64,000 bases of DNA from Actinomycetota bacterium (GCA_028697145.1 JAQVFR010000015.1:1-64000), one strand, 5' to 3'. Numbered from the stretch's first letter, positions 9,909-18,575 are shown. Notes: generated by a model from the letters alone, not told the origin. Translations and numbers: made by a program.

Positions 9909-10367
9909 TCAGGGCGATTCCAGCAGCTCCTTGAGCTGTCGCACCGCCGTTTCCGAATTTCTCCTCAGCATCGCGGCGAAGAAGAGCCTGTCCAGCAAGG
10001 CGAACCACCCCGGAAGGTAGAAACGCATCTCCCTCTCCCACAGCGTGCCGCCGTCACGGGGATTCAACGCGTATGTGATCTTCACCTTCTGCCCGTAGCG
10101 CTTGCTCTTCCCGCGGATCTGCCATCTCTCCGGTGGCCTGCATTCCATGACCTCCCAGGGGAAGGTGTCCCTGAGTATGCCGTGCCTGACCTTCTCGACG
10201 ATCACCTCGCCCTCGCGTGCAGGGTGGTCCACTGCGCCGGCGACGGAGACTGTCGCCGGGTGCCAGCGCGGCCAGCTGGAGCAAGTGGTGATGAAATCGA
10301 ATACCTCCGGCGGCGGGCGCCCGATATGAACGGACACCGTGTGGGCAGAGACATATACGTCAGTCAT
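9909..10367 (-). CDS. SRPBCC-family (START/polyketide-cyclase-like) protein
   Basis: 152 aa. The N-terminal pattern (I-G-R-P-P-P-E-V-F-D-F-I, then WPRWHPA) and the later WEREMRFYLPGW are typical of SRPBCC hydrophobic-ligand pocket proteins. They fit a helix-grip fold with a long C-terminal helix ending in a Leu/Glu-rich segment. No catalytic residues can be named. GGGGAGGG precedes the ATG. It stands alone between tRNA-Gly and rdgB. Confidence 0.75.
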   Translation of the reverse strand: MTDVYVSAHTVSVHIGRPPPEVFDFITTCSSWPRWHPATVSVAGAVDHPAREGEVIVEKVRHGILRDTFPWEVMECRPPERWQIRGKSKRYGQKVKITYALNPRDGGTLWEREMRFYLPGWFALLDRLFFAAMLRRNSETAVRQLKELLESP

Positions 10368-10460
10368 GGTTTTCCCTCCCCGTTTACCGTGAATCGATCT
10401 GGCCGCTTCAGGTAGCCTTGAAACCCAACCCTTGGGCGTCTGATCCCGAGATGTTGAGAC

Positions 10461-11090
10461 TCAACTCCCGGGTGCCGACCACAGCCAGCCCGGCTCTCCG
10501 CGCACCAGCAGGGCACGCAGGCGGCGCAGTGCCCTGCCGCGGTGGCTGACGGCGTTCTTCTCCTCCAGGGACAGCTCGGCCATGGTCCTCTCCATGCCGT
10601 CGGGTACGAATACCGGGTCGTAGCCGAAGCCGCCCTCTCCCCGGGGCGCGGTGGTTATGGCTCCCTCACAAGTCTCCCGGATCTCCAGGGTCTGGCCGCC
10701 GGGCGATGCGAGCACGAGTACACATACGAAGCGCGCTTTTCTCTTTTCGGGAGGGGTGCCTTGCATCTCCCGTAGCAGCCTGGCGATGTTTGCGGCATCG
10801 TCTCCCTGGGCGCCGGCGTAACGCGCGCTGATCACTCCCGGCGCTCCACCCAGTGCCTCTACCTCCAGCCCGGAATCGTCGGCCAGCGCGGGCATGCCGG
10901 CCCAGCGGGAAAGCTCCAGGGACTTGGTGGCGGCATTTTCCTCGAAGGTGTCGCCCTTTTCCTCCAGCGCCGGCCACCCCTCCAGGTCGTCCCGGGCCAG
11001 CACCTCGATGTCCAGACCCGCGAGCAGATCCCTCATCTCCCTTATCTTGCCACGGTTGCCCGTGGCCAGAGCCAGACGCACCGCGCTCAA
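10461..11090 (-). CDS. rdgB: dITP/XTP pyrophosphatase (RdgB/HAM1 family)
   Basis: Hydrolyses non-canonical purine triphosphates (ITP, dITP, XTP) to monophosphates and pyrophosphate. The family signatures [12 protein letters not shown] at the N-terminus, [19 protein letters not shown] and GFGYDPVF are present; 209 aa is normal. The start is TTG in a TTGA overlap with the rph stop codon, with GGAGG upstream. Linkage murI-rph-rdgB is common in Actinomycetota and Firmicutes. Confidence 0.93.
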   Translation of the reverse strand: MSAVRLALATGNRGKIREMRDLLAGLDIEVLARDDLEGWPALEEKGDTFEENAATKSLELSRWAGMPALADDSGLEVEALGGAPGVISARYAGAQGDDAANIARLLREMQGTPPEKRKARFVCVLVLASPGGQTLEIRETCEGAITTAPRGEGGFGYDPVFVPDGMERTMAELSLEEKNAVSHRGRALRRLRALLVRGEPGWLWSAPGS

Positions 11091-11839
11091 GTGGCCTCCC
11101 CCAGGAACGCCACGCCGTCCTCGGCGAAGAGGGCCCTGTTCTGGAGCCAGGTCACCTGCTCTATCCCTTTCCAGGCCAGGTCGAGCAAGGCGTCCAGCTC
11201 GTCGCGGCTGAAGGGCTTCTTCTCCGCCGTGCCCTGCAGCTCGACCATGGCTCCGCTCCCGGTCATGACCACGTTCATGTCGACCTCCGCCCCCGAGTCC
11301 TCCTCGAAGTCCAGGTCCAGGAGGGGGATGCCCCCGACTCTACCCACGCTCATCGCTGCCACCGACCCGGTCAGCGGCACCTCCGCCAATCTCTTCTGCT
11401 CCACCATGTAGCGGAAGGCGTCGTAAAGGGCCACGTAGGCGCCGTTTATAGCGGCGGTGCGCGTCCCCCCGTCTGCCCGGATGACGTCGCAGTCGATCCA
11501 GATGGTGCTTTCCTTGAACGCCTCCAGGTCGGTGACGGCCCGCAGGGACCTGCCGATGAGCCTCTGTATCTCCAGGGTCCTGCCCCCTTGCCGGCCGGAG
11601 ACGGACTCGCGGTTCATCCTCTCCTGGGTGGAGCGCGGCAGCATGCCGTACTCCGCCGTCACCCATCCCCGTCCCGATCCGCGCAGGAACTGCGGGACCT
11701 TGAACTCCAGGGTGGCGGTGCATACCACCATGGTCTTGCCCAGCTCCACGCATGCCGATCCCTCGGCATGGGCGATGTAATTACGCATTATCCTCATCGG
11801 GCGCAGCTCATCGGGCTTTCTCCCATCACGCCTTGACAT
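11087..11839 (-). CDS. rph: ribonuclease PH
   Basis: Phosphorolytic 3'-5' exoribonuclease that trims tRNA 3' ends. The family signatures are present ([13 protein letters not shown] at the start, [30 protein letters not shown]). ATG at 11839 was preferred over the GTG three codons earlier because GGGAGG sits 8 nt upstream of it. The stop overlaps the rdgB start. Confidence 0.94.
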   Translation of the reverse strand: MSRRDGRKPDELRPMRIMRNYIAHAEGSACVELGKTMVVCTATLEFKVPQFLRGSGRGWVTAEYGMLPRSTQERMNRESVSGRQGGRTLEIQRLIGRSLRAVTDLEAFKESTIWIDCDVIRADGGTRTAAINGAYVALYDAFRYMVEQKRLAEVPLTGSVAAMSVGRVGGIPLLDLDFEEDSGAEVDMNVVMTGSGAMVELQGTAEKKPFSRDELDALLDLAWKGIEQVTWLQNRALFAEDGVAFLGEAT

Positions 11840-11868
11840 CAATGCCACCTCCCAGGTGCAGTTCCATG

Positions 11869-12672
11869 CTATGCGGGCAGTTCCACCTTCTCCACTTTTT
11901 CCACCTCGGGACCCAGGAAGATACGGCCCAGTTTAATGGACTGCTCCTTATCTCCGGAGCAAATGAAGCGGTAGGAGGGCGGGGAAGTGCCGTCGCGCAG
12001 GTATCCCCTGCGCACCAGGTTTTCCTCGACCTCACGCGCGACTTCCCAGTCGGAGCTGATGAGGCTCACGCCCTCCCCGGCCACATCGCCTATGACCTTG
12101 CTTATGAGGGGGTAATGGGTGCATCCCAGCACCAGGGTGTCTACTCCCCTCCTCAGCAAAGGCGCCAGGTAGCGGCGTACTTCCTCTTCCACGCGCGGCC
12201 CCTCCACCTCGCCCCCCTCCACGAAATCCACCAGCGATGGGCAGGCGCGGGAGTGCACCGTGGCCCCGGCGTCGAGGGCGTGTATGGCCCTGAGGTAGGC
12301 GCGGCTGGAGATGGTGGCCCGGGTGCCGATCACCCCGATGCGGCGGTTGTGCGTGGCCTGTACCGCTCCCCGCGCCCCGGGCTCGACGACGCCCAGGACC
12401 GGCACCCGGCACCTGCGCTGCACCTCCAGCAGTCCCGCTGAGGTGGCGGAGTTGCAGGCGATGACGATGAGCTTCACCCCCAGGTCCTCCAGGAAGGCGG
12501 CGATCTCGAGGGCGAATCCGCGTATCTCACCTATATCGCGGGAACCGTAGGGACCACGCGCGTTGTCCCCGAAATAGCAGATGGATTCCCCCGGAAGCCT
12601 GTGCATGACCGCCTTCATCACCGTGAGGCCGCCTACTCCAGAATCGAATATCCCTATGGGAGCCTCGTTCAA
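11869..12672 (-). CDS. murI: glutamate racemase
   Basis: Makes D-glutamate for peptidoglycan. The N-terminal [13 protein letters not shown] and both catalytic cysteines are present (ACNSATSAG, where Ser replaces the commoner Thr, and LGCTHYPLI). 267 aa is normal. The start appears to be TTG at 12672; AAGGAGGG lies almost directly against it, an unusually short spacing, and no better in-frame start exists. A strong hairpin lies in the leader (12707-12734). Confidence 0.93.
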   Translation of the reverse strand: MNEAPIGIFDSGVGGLTVMKAVMHRLPGESICYFGDNARGPYGSRDIGEIRGFALEIAAFLEDLGVKLIVIACNSATSAGLLEVQRRCRVPVLGVVEPGARGAVQATHNRRIGVIGTRATISSRAYLRAIHALDAGATVHSRACPSLVDFVEGGEVEGPRVEEEVRRYLAPLLRRGVDTLVLGCTHYPLISKVIGDVAGEGVSLISSDWEVAREVEENLVRRGYLRDGTSPPSYRFICSGDKEQSIKLGRIFLGPEVEKVEKVELPA

Positions 12673-12706
12673 CCCTCCTTGCCTCCCCCTTTCCCGTACT
12701 CATTCG

Positions 12707-12734
12707 GCACGTGGCGCGATTTCGCGCCACGTGC
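12707..12734 (-). promoter_or_regulatory. 28-nt perfect inverted repeat in the murI leader
   Basis: Two 13-nt arms (GCACGTGGCGCGA and its exact complement) are separated by 2 nt. It lies between the likely murI promoter and the murI start. It could be an RNA hairpin at the 5' end of the transcript or a dimeric protein-binding site. It lacks the T run of a terminator. Confidence 0.6.
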
Positions 12735-12750
12735 GCTGAAACATCATTAG

Positions 12751-12759
12751 ATTCTAGCA
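12751..12759 (-). promoter_or_regulatory. likely murI-rph-rdgB promoter (extended -10)
   Basis: On the minus strand the sequence reads TGCTAGAAT, identical to the tRNA-Gly promoter core. Initiation near 12744 would give a leader of about 70 nt that contains the 12707-12734 hairpin. Confidence 0.6.
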
Positions 12760-12866
12760 CAACGCCGTCCCCAGCCCATCGCGAGGGAGCACGGCCGGTT
12801 TCGCCGCGTTGACCCTCATACATGATATGCATAAGATGTTCAGTTAGAGGGATTGAACCCTCCTAT

Positions 12867-12882
12867 ACGTATTTGAATACGT
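12867..12882. promoter_or_regulatory. candidate operator: 16-bp palindrome upstream of the GMC operon
   Basis: ACGTATT and AATACGT arms with a TG spacer lie 33 nt before the first ATG of the oxidoreductase operon. The size and symmetry resemble TetR-type operators. No regulator gene is adjacent. Confidence 0.4.
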
Positions 12883-12915
12883 CCACGGGCAACCGCCGGT
12901 AAACGGGGAGGAGAG

Positions 12916-13323
12916 ATGAGAGCATATTTCGCGCGCAGGCTGCGCCTCCTGGCGCCCATATTCATCGAGCCGGTGGAGGGCCTTCCTCCGGCCGACCCCG
13001 AGGGGGTGGTGGAATTCAACCGCGAATTTCTGCGTGCGGGAACCCCCGCCTTCCGCCTCCTCTATTACGCCATGATCCTGGTCCTGCAGGCGCTCTGCCT
13101 CGCCACCCGGGGCAAGTCGCTCTATTCCCTTCCCCCCGACGAGGCGGACCGCTTTATACAGTCCCTCTACTCCCACCGCGTCTCCGCCCTCGGCGCCGTG
13201 CCGGCCGTCCTGGGCACCGTAATTTACATGTCCCATTATAACCGTGACGACCTGCAGGCCTTGCTCGGGTTCGACGTCGCGGCCATGCGCGAGGAGGCGG
13301 CACAGAGAGGGGTGCAGCGATGA
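12916..13323 (+). CDS. small subunit of a GMC oxidoreductase, gluconate-2-dehydrogenase-subunit-3-like
   Basis: 135 aa. The pattern FNREFL..., a hydrophobic stretch around residues 50-65, YSLPPDEADRFIQSLYSH and a C-terminal half with LGTVIYMSHYNRDDLQALLGF resemble small partner subunits of membrane-bound GMC dehydrogenases. Homology is inferred from pattern and context. There is no clear Tat signal. GGGGAGGAGAG precedes the ATG and the stop overlaps the next start as ATGA, so a 1:1 complex is likely. Confidence 0.7.
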   Translation: MRAYFARRLRLLAPIFIEPVEGLPPADPEGVVEFNREFLRAGTPAFRLLYYAMILVLQALCLATRGKSLYSLPPDEADRFIQSLYSHRVSALGAVPAVLGTVIYMSHYNRDDLQALLGFDVAAMREEAAQRGVQR

Positions 13324-14924
13324 TAGTCAAGCCCGGGGAATTGACCGGTAACATAAGGCGCGAGGCGGACGTGGCCATCATCGGCTCGGGGGCCGGCGGC
13401 GGCCCCATAGCCAAGGAACTGGCCGAGGCCGGCTACAGCGTCGTGGTCCTGGAGGAGGGGGGTTACTTCACGCGCGAGGATTTCGACTTCAGGCCCGGGC
13501 AGGCATTCATGCGCCTCTACCGCGATGCCGGACAGACCGCGACCGTGGGGCTGCCGGTCATCATCGTACCCCAGGGAAAGACGGTGGGGGGGACCACCAC
13601 CGTCAACTCCGGGACCTGCCTGCGCGTCCCCCGCCACGTGCTCAAGCGCTGGCACCTGGAATGCGGGCTGCGAGACCTCGAGGAGGACGAGCTGAACCTC
13701 CTGTATGCCGCGCTGGAGGAATACCTCTTCGTTAAAAGGGCCGATCCCGAGGTCGTTGGGGAAAACAACCTTCTCTTCCTGCGCACCGCGGAAAAGCTCG
13801 GCTATTCCGGCGGTTTCCTGCCGCGCAACGCCAAGGACTGTGAGGGCTACGGAGTTTGCGCGTACGGCTGCCCCTCCGGCGCCAAACAGAGCGTCGACGT
13901 CTCCTTCATCCCCGACGCGGTGCGGGCGGGCGCGGACGTGTACACGCGGTGCCGCGTGGAACGCATCGTGGTGCGGGGGGGGAAGGTGACCGGGGTGCGC
14001 GGCCATTTCCTCGATCCGCGCAGCGGACGGAGGACCTTCCGCATGGGGGTGGACGCCCCGGTGGTGGTCCTGGCCGGCGGGGCCTTCCAGACCCCCTCCC
14101 TGCTCCTGCACAACCGTATATGCCTGTCCTCCGGCAGGGTGGGGGAGAACCTGTCCATCCATCCCTGCGGCGCAACCATGGCCCTCATGGACGAGCCGTT
14201 GGGAAACCCCAGGGGCATACCCCAGAGCGCCTACGTCGATGATTTCGCCCCCGAGGGCATCATGCTGGAGGGGGTGACCCTGCCCCCGGCGATAATGGCC
14301 ATGACCCTGCCCTGGGGAGGCAGGCGTCACGCAGAGGCCATGTGCATGTATTCCCGTATAGGCACCTTCGGTTCCATGATCAGCGAACACGACTCCTCCG
14401 GCAGGGTGGTCGCGGGGCCGTCCGCCCGTCAGCCCCTGGCCTTCTACAACATGGGCCGTGGGGACGTGGAGAGGTTGAAGCGTTCCGTGCTACTCATGGC
14501 GGAGGTCTGGTTCGCGGCGGGGGCCAGGCGCGTCTATACCCCCCTCGAGGGCTTCAAGGAGTTGGCGGGCGCGCGCGACCTCGGCAGGCTCGCCCGCACC
14601 CGCCTGAGAAGAGCGGGCATCTACGGCCTCAGCGCCTACCACCCCATGGGCACCTGCGCCATGGGCGGCGATCCCCATAACTCCGTGGTCAGGAGCTCCG
14701 GCGAGACCTGGGAGGTGGAGAACCTCTTCATCTGCGACGCCAGCGTGCTGCCCACCTCTCTCGGCGTAAATCCGCAACTCACCATCATGGCGCTGGCCGT
14801 GCGCGCAGCGGGCTTCATCGACGACCGCCTCTCCGAGGGCTCCATCGATACGCGGAACGCAAGCCGCCTGGACAGGCTGCGGAACCGCCTGCGCAGGGAG
14901 AAGGAATCTACCATCGTTCAATAA
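13320..14924 (+). CDS. FAD-dependent GMC-family oxidoreductase (alcohol/sterol dehydrogenase type)
   Basis: 534 aa. The N-terminal FAD-binding Rossmann motif VAIIGSGAGGGPIAKEL is at about residues 18-34 and is followed by the FAD ribose-binding Glu in VVLEEGGYF. GKTVGGTTTVNSGTCLR is the GMC signature region. The C-terminal block has the catalytic His in SAYHPMGTCAMGG and the flavin-contacting DASVLPTSLGVNPQLTI. A cysteine-containing segment (GVCAYGCPSGAK) resembles long-chain alcohol oxidase and cholesterol-oxidase-like members. The substrate cannot be told from sequence. Confidence 0.88.
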   Translation: MIVKPGELTGNIRREADVAIIGSGAGGGPIAKELAEAGYSVVVLEEGGYFTREDFDFRPGQAFMRLYRDAGQTATVGLPVIIVPQGKTVGGTTTVNSGTCLRVPRHVLKRWHLECGLRDLEEDELNLLYAALEEYLFVKRADPEVVGENNLLFLRTAEKLGYSGGFLPRNAKDCEGYGVCAYGCPSGAKQSVDVSFIPDAVRAGADVYTRCRVERIVVRGGKVTGVRGHFLDPRSGRRTFRMGVDAPVVVLAGGAFQTPSLLLHNRICLSSGRVGENLSIHPCGATMALMDEPLGNPRGIPQSAYVDDFAPEGIMLEGVTLPPAIMAMTLPWGGRRHAEAMCMYSRIGTFGSMISEHDSSGRVVAGPSARQPLAFYNMGRGDVERLKRSVLLMAEVWFAAGARRVYTPLEGFKELAGARDLGRLARTRLRRAGIYGLSAYHPMGTCAMGGDPHNSVVRSSGETWEVENLFICDASVLPTSLGVNPQLTIMALAVRAAGFIDDRLSEGSIDTRNASRLDRLRNRLRREKESTIVQ

Positions 14925-15108
14925 CCTGCTGGTCTGAGCACATACCTCCGTGGTTTGCACCGCGTAAGCGACAGCGGCGCCCGAAGGGCGACGCGTCGTG
15001 TGGTCTCACACCCCCGTCCTCTCCCCAACCCGCTGGTCTGCCCACCACCGCCCGTCCCGTAACCCGCCGACAGGGCTCAGTTTTGCGTCCTAGCCGCAGG
15101 CGAGGAAT

Positions 15109-15291
15109 GACAAGACCGAGCCTTGCCCACCCCCAAGGCCAGCGACGCGAAGCGCTGTGGGCCAGGATTTATCCTGGCCCCAACCCCCATTACCTCGAGA
15201 CCAGGCGTCGAATAGACAGCCACCCCTACCGTTCGAGACCACTCCCCTCCCAGGGCAACGCCGGGAAGGACGTGAACCGCTCGGACACAAG
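15109..15291 (-). repeat. dispersed ~185-bp repeat, copy 1
   Basis: Read on the minus strand it aligns end to end with 38096-38283. The best-conserved parts are CTTGTGT at one end, GCGTTGCCCTGG, AGGTAATGGG, the perfect palindrome gggccaggat-N2-atcctggccc (15159-15180) and CAGCGCTTCGCGTCGCT. It lies between the convergent GMC and metallo-hydrolase genes. No plausible coding frame is conserved. Confidence 0.8.
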
Positions 15292-15357
15292 CCATGGGGG
15301 TCACGTCTTGCATGCACGCGACAAAACCCCTACTACCAACAGGCAACATACCGCGGT

Positions 15358-15383
15358 ATGCAAAAAACAAGACCTGACCCCCC
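15358..15383 (+). repeat. short interspersed motif ATGCAA...AGACCTGACCCCC, copy A
   Basis: Related to 33835-33859 and, less closely, to 29961-29987. It abuts the stop codon of the metallo-hydrolase gene, which reads in from the other strand. The remaining parts of the 14925-15383 non-coding stretch hold copy 1 of the large repeat and nothing else recognisable. Confidence 0.55.
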
Positions 15384-16094
15384 TCAACAGAGCGGCCAGA
15401 TCTTTCCTTCCCGCAACAGAGCCCGGAAACGGTCCCCGGCGCCGTCGAGTATCGCCTCGCCATGCCCTGGAAGCAGCATATCGAAGTCCAGCTCCGATAT
15501 CCTCCGCAAGGAGACGGCGGCGGCTTCCTCGTCGGGGGTGTAATGGGGCGGTGGGCCCTCGAGCACGCCCCTCTCGTTGCGCACCAGGTCCCCGCTAAAC
15601 AGGATACCGCGGCCGCGGCCGTAGAGGCACACGCTGCCCGGGGAATGGCCCGGCGTATGCAGTACCTCCAGTCCCCCCAGGAGATCGAGGACCTCCCCCT
15701 CCTCCAGGTGGCGGTCGGGCTGGAAGTGGCGGTAGCGGAAGAGAGGCCACAGCAAGGTATAGAAAAGCAGCGTGAAGAAGGGCACGTCGGTGGTCTCCTG
15801 CGGGCATTGCGCGCTGGCGTAGGCCGCGTCCTCGCGGTGCATGGCCGAGCGCACCCCGTACCGCTTCTGCAGGCCCGCAAACGTGCCCGTGTGGTCGCCG
15901 TGATAGTGGGTGGCGATGACGAGATCGATATCGCGCGGCGAGGCCCCAAGAGCCCTGAAGGCCAGGTGGATCGCGGGCAGGTCCATGGGAAAACCGCCGT
16001 CCACGAGGGTCAGCCCCCCATCGGTGATGACATAGATGTTGGAGCCGAATGATCCCCTGATGTGGTAGAGATCTTCTGAGAGTTTTGCCGGCAT
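15384..16094 (-). CDS. metallo-beta-lactamase-fold hydrolase
   Basis: About 236 aa. The zinc signature HYHGDH lies near residue 69, with further ligands in HTPGHSPG, FSGDL and the late His of LLPGHGE, the order expected of the MBL superfamily (glyoxalase II-like). The ATG at 16094 has CGGAGGA upstream; the longer frame adds an implausible N-terminus. The stop codon lies against the interspersed motif at 15358-15383, so the original C-terminus may have been altered there. No substrate can be assigned. Confidence 0.85.
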   Translation of the reverse strand: MPAKLSEDLYHIRGSFGSNIYVITDGGLTLVDGGFPMDLPAIHLAFRALGASPRDIDLVIATHYHGDHTGTFAGLQKRYGVRSAMHREDAAYASAQCPQETTDVPFFTLLFYTLLWPLFRYRHFQPDRHLEEGEVLDLLGGLEVLHTPGHSPGSVCLYGRGRGILFSGDLVRNERGVLEGPPPHYTPDEEAAAVSLRRISELDFDMLLPGHGEAILDGAGDRFRALLREGKIWPLC

Positions 16095-16266
16095 TAACGT
16101 TCCTCCGTGCCTAGAAGCCGTCTGCCCCGCGGCGTATAGCATAATACTCCAATCGCGCCGGACGACCCAAATCGTCCACCAGCGCGGCCGCATTGGCGTC
16201 TCCCGCGTTTCCTCCCCGCCCGGGGCGTGCGGTATGATATTCCATGCCGTTTAAAGGGAGGACGTC

Positions 16267-16740
16267 ATGGCGATGGTTAAAACCCTGGCCGAGAACCGCA
16301 AGGCCAGGTACGACTACCATATAGAGGAGAAATACGAGGCCGGCCTCGCCCTGCTCGGGTCTGAGGTCAAGTCCATCAGGGAGGGGAGGGCCAACCTGCG
16401 TGACAGCTTCGCCAGGATTAAGGGCGGCGAGTTGTTCCTCGAGAACGTCCACATCGCCCCCTACAGCCACGGCGGCGTTTTCAACCACGAGCCCCTGCGC
16501 GAGAGGAAGATACTCATGCACAAGGAGGAGATACGGCGCCTGGAGGGCAAGGTGAACGAGAAGGGCTACACCATAATTCCCCTGCGCCTCTTCCTCAGCG
16601 ACAGGGGTAAGATAAAGGTCGAGCTGGGCCTGGCCCGGGGCAAGGCCAAAGCCGACCGCCGCCGCGACATCATGGACAGGGAGGCCAGGAGGGACATGGA
16701 GCGCATGATGAAATCCAGCGGCAGGGCGAGAGAAGAGTGA
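16267..16740 (+). CDS. smpB: SsrA-binding protein SmpB
   Basis: Binds tmRNA and delivers it to stalled ribosomes. 157 aa, with ENRKARYDYHIEEKYEAG at the N-terminus, GSEVKSIREGRANL, and the basic C-terminal helix KADRRRDIMDREARRDMER. GGGAGG precedes the ATG; a second ATG two codons later is possible. It lies immediately upstream of ssrA, as in many bacteria. Confidence 0.96.
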   Translation: MAMVKTLAENRKARYDYHIEEKYEAGLALLGSEVKSIREGRANLRDSFARIKGGELFLENVHIAPYSHGGVFNHEPLRERKILMHKEEIRRLEGKVNEKGYTIIPLRLFLSDRGKIKVELGLARGKAKADRRRDIMDREARRDMERMMKSSGRAREE

Positions 16741-16746
16741 TAGAAT
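16738..16746 (+). promoter_or_regulatory. likely ssrA promoter (extended -10)
   Basis: TGATAGAAT overlaps the smpB stop codon and lies about 36 nt before the mature tmRNA 5' end, leaving room for a short 5' leader removed by RNase P. Confidence 0.5.
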
Positions 16747-16782
16747 AGTGATGTGGAGAACATGGTAGCACCTTGAAAACAT

Positions 16783-17127
16783 GGGGGCGAAACGGTTTCG
16801 ACAGGGATCGGCGGGCAGCGCGGGAGCGAGCCGGGGGCCCGAGCCTCGTCAGCAATCGGGAAAACAAAATAAAAGCTGACAGTGAGTTAGCACTGGCTGC
16901 GTAAGCAGTCCGTCCCTCTCCGGGAGGCCCGCGACCGGGGAAGGGGCGTCATGCAGCGGGATCACCGAAGCCCTACTCCCGTTAAGGCCGAGGGACATCT
17001 TCTCGGGATAGCCACCGTCAGGCCATTCGCCGGGCACGCCGGCGGTGAAATTTAAGCGGCGAATACGCTCGTAGAGCCCACCTGGCCGGGTTTCTGGACG
17101 GGGGTTCGACTCCCCCCGCCTCCACCA
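16783..17127 (+). ncRNA. ssrA: transfer-messenger RNA (tmRNA)
   Basis: Rescues stalled ribosomes by adding a degradation tag. The 5' end GGGGGCGAAACGGTTTCGAC and the 3' end with GGTTCGACTCC, acceptor strand CGCCTCC and encoded ACCA form the tRNA-like domain (GGGGGCG/CGCCTCC). The tag frame at 16875-16904 starts at GCT after AAAATAAAA and reads ADSELALAA before TAA. The ADS start and ALAA end resemble actinobacterial tags. About 345 nt long, a one-piece tmRNA. Confidence 0.96.
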
Positions 17128-17315
17128 GAATAAGAGGCTATCGTGCCTTGAGGGCGATGTTTTTTCTGAGGACAGTCGTAATGCGTTGAGGCTAGAGAGA
17201 ACGGTTGCGGAAACATCAAGGGGGTTTGAAAATGAAAAGGCCGTATTAGTGATCGCGGTTGTATTCCTTCTTATTCTTTCAGTTATCCGCTAAAGTCAAA
17301 AGGAGAGGGATGAAT

Positions 17316-18302
17316 ATGAAGAAAATTCTGGTTATTGTACTTATGCTGGCCATGGTGCTCGTGACGGCCAGTCTTTTGGGATGCCAGAACGAAGACGGCC
17401 AGGAAGAAGAAGTGGTCTCAATCGGTATTATCCAGATCGTGGAACACCCCGCGCTTGATGCTGCGCGTGACGGCTTCATAGACGCGCTCAAAGACGCCGG
17501 CTACGAAGACGGCAAGAACGTCTCCCTCGATATACAGAATGCGCAGGGAGATACGAACAACCTGTCCACAATCAGCGACCGGTTCGTCAGCAACAAGGTT
17601 GACCTCGTGCTGGCAATAGCAACTCCTTCCGCACAGTCGATCGCAGGGAAAACGACGGAGATCCCGATACTTGGAACTGCCATAACCGACTACGTGGCTG
17701 CCGGGCTCGTGGCCTCCAACGAAGAGCCTGGCGGAAATATCAGTGGCACAACGGACATGAATCCGGTAAAAGAGCAGATCGAACTGCTCGTAAAGCTGGT
17801 TCCCGATGCAAAGACCGTCGGCACGATGTATAATTCGAGCGAGATCAACTCCGTAATCCAGGCGGAGATGGCCAAAGAAGCCGCCGAAGCGCTCGGGCTT
17901 GAATATACCGAAGTCACCGTGTCCACCTCAAATGATGTGCAGCAGGCCGCGCAGGCGCTTGTTCAGAAATGCGATGCCATTTATTTGCCCACCGATAATA
18001 TTATGGCTTCGTCCATGCCGTTGATACACGACATAGCCGTGACGTCCAAGACCCCCGTTATCTGCGGCGAGGAAAACATGGCTCTCAGCGGTGGCCTGGC
18101 CACGCTGGGCATAAATTATTACAACCTCGGGTATTTGACCGGCCAAATGGCCGTAGAAGTCATGGAGGGAGAGGCGGAAACCGCTACCATGCCCATCGGA
18201 TCGCTCAAGGAATTTGATTACGTCATAAACGGGGCCGTGGCGCAGGAAATCGGCTTGACGATACCGTCCGATATGACGCAATACATCGTCGAAGGCAAGT
18301 AA
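17316..18302 (+). CDS. ABC transporter substrate-binding lipoprotein (PF04392-type)
   Basis: About 328 aa. A signal peptide with lipobox LLGC ends near residue 23; the mature protein would be anchored by a lipidated Cys. The body (IGIIQIVEHPALDAARDGF, then DLVLAIATPSAQ and AGLVASNEEPGGNISGTTD) matches the ABC-type TrpX/YtfQ-like family often linked to aromatic amino acid or related uptake. The ligand is not determinable. ATG 17316 is chosen over 17310 for its spacing to AGGAGAGG. Base composition is more AT-rich than the flanking genes. Confidence 0.88.
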   Translation: MKKILVIVLMLAMVLVTASLLGCQNEDGQEEEVVSIGIIQIVEHPALDAARDGFIDALKDAGYEDGKNVSLDIQNAQGDTNNLSTISDRFVSNKVDLVLAIATPSAQSIAGKTTEIPILGTAITDYVAAGLVASNEEPGGNISGTTDMNPVKEQIELLVKLVPDAKTVGTMYNSSEINSVIQAEMAKEAAEALGLEYTEVTVSTSNDVQQAAQALVQKCDAIYLPTDNIMASSMPLIHDIAVTSKTPVICGEENMALSGGLATLGINYYNLGYLTGQMAVEVMEGEAETATMPIGSLKEFDYVINGAVAQEIGLTIPSDMTQYIVEGK

Positions 18303-18315
18303 CAGACGATTACGA

Positions 18316-18358
18316 TTATCAAGGGCAGGGAGGGCAAAAGCATCCCTGCCCTTGATAA
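18316..18358 (+). promoter_or_regulatory. 16-bp stem-loop between the binding-protein and permease genes
   Basis: Arms at 18316-18331 and 18343-18358 are perfectly complementary and flank an 11-nt loop, 13 nt after the stop codon. No T run follows, so it is more likely an mRNA-stabilising or partial-termination element that raises the amount of the binding protein over the membrane components. Confidence 0.65.
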
Positions 18359-18575
18359 AATGCGGCTCTTCGCATTCTACCCCCTCGCCACCCGGGGATC
18401 CTCCCATCCCAAGGCCGGCTCGAACGTGCCCTTCTGCTTCATTCCCGCCCCTCCTCGCTGGCTGTCCATTTTTTCCCGTTTCACTCCTGCGAGGAAAAGC
18501 GTTATCCTTGTCAGGTGACGGTATCGCCCATACGATCTAGCGAAGAGGCCAAAGAACAGGGTTGGTTGAAAGGTT

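Noticed and set aside
15077-15949. 290-aa frame over copy 1 of the large repeat
   Set aside because: It is antiphase to the metallo-hydrolase gene and Ser/Arg-rich; the second repeat copy does not preserve it.
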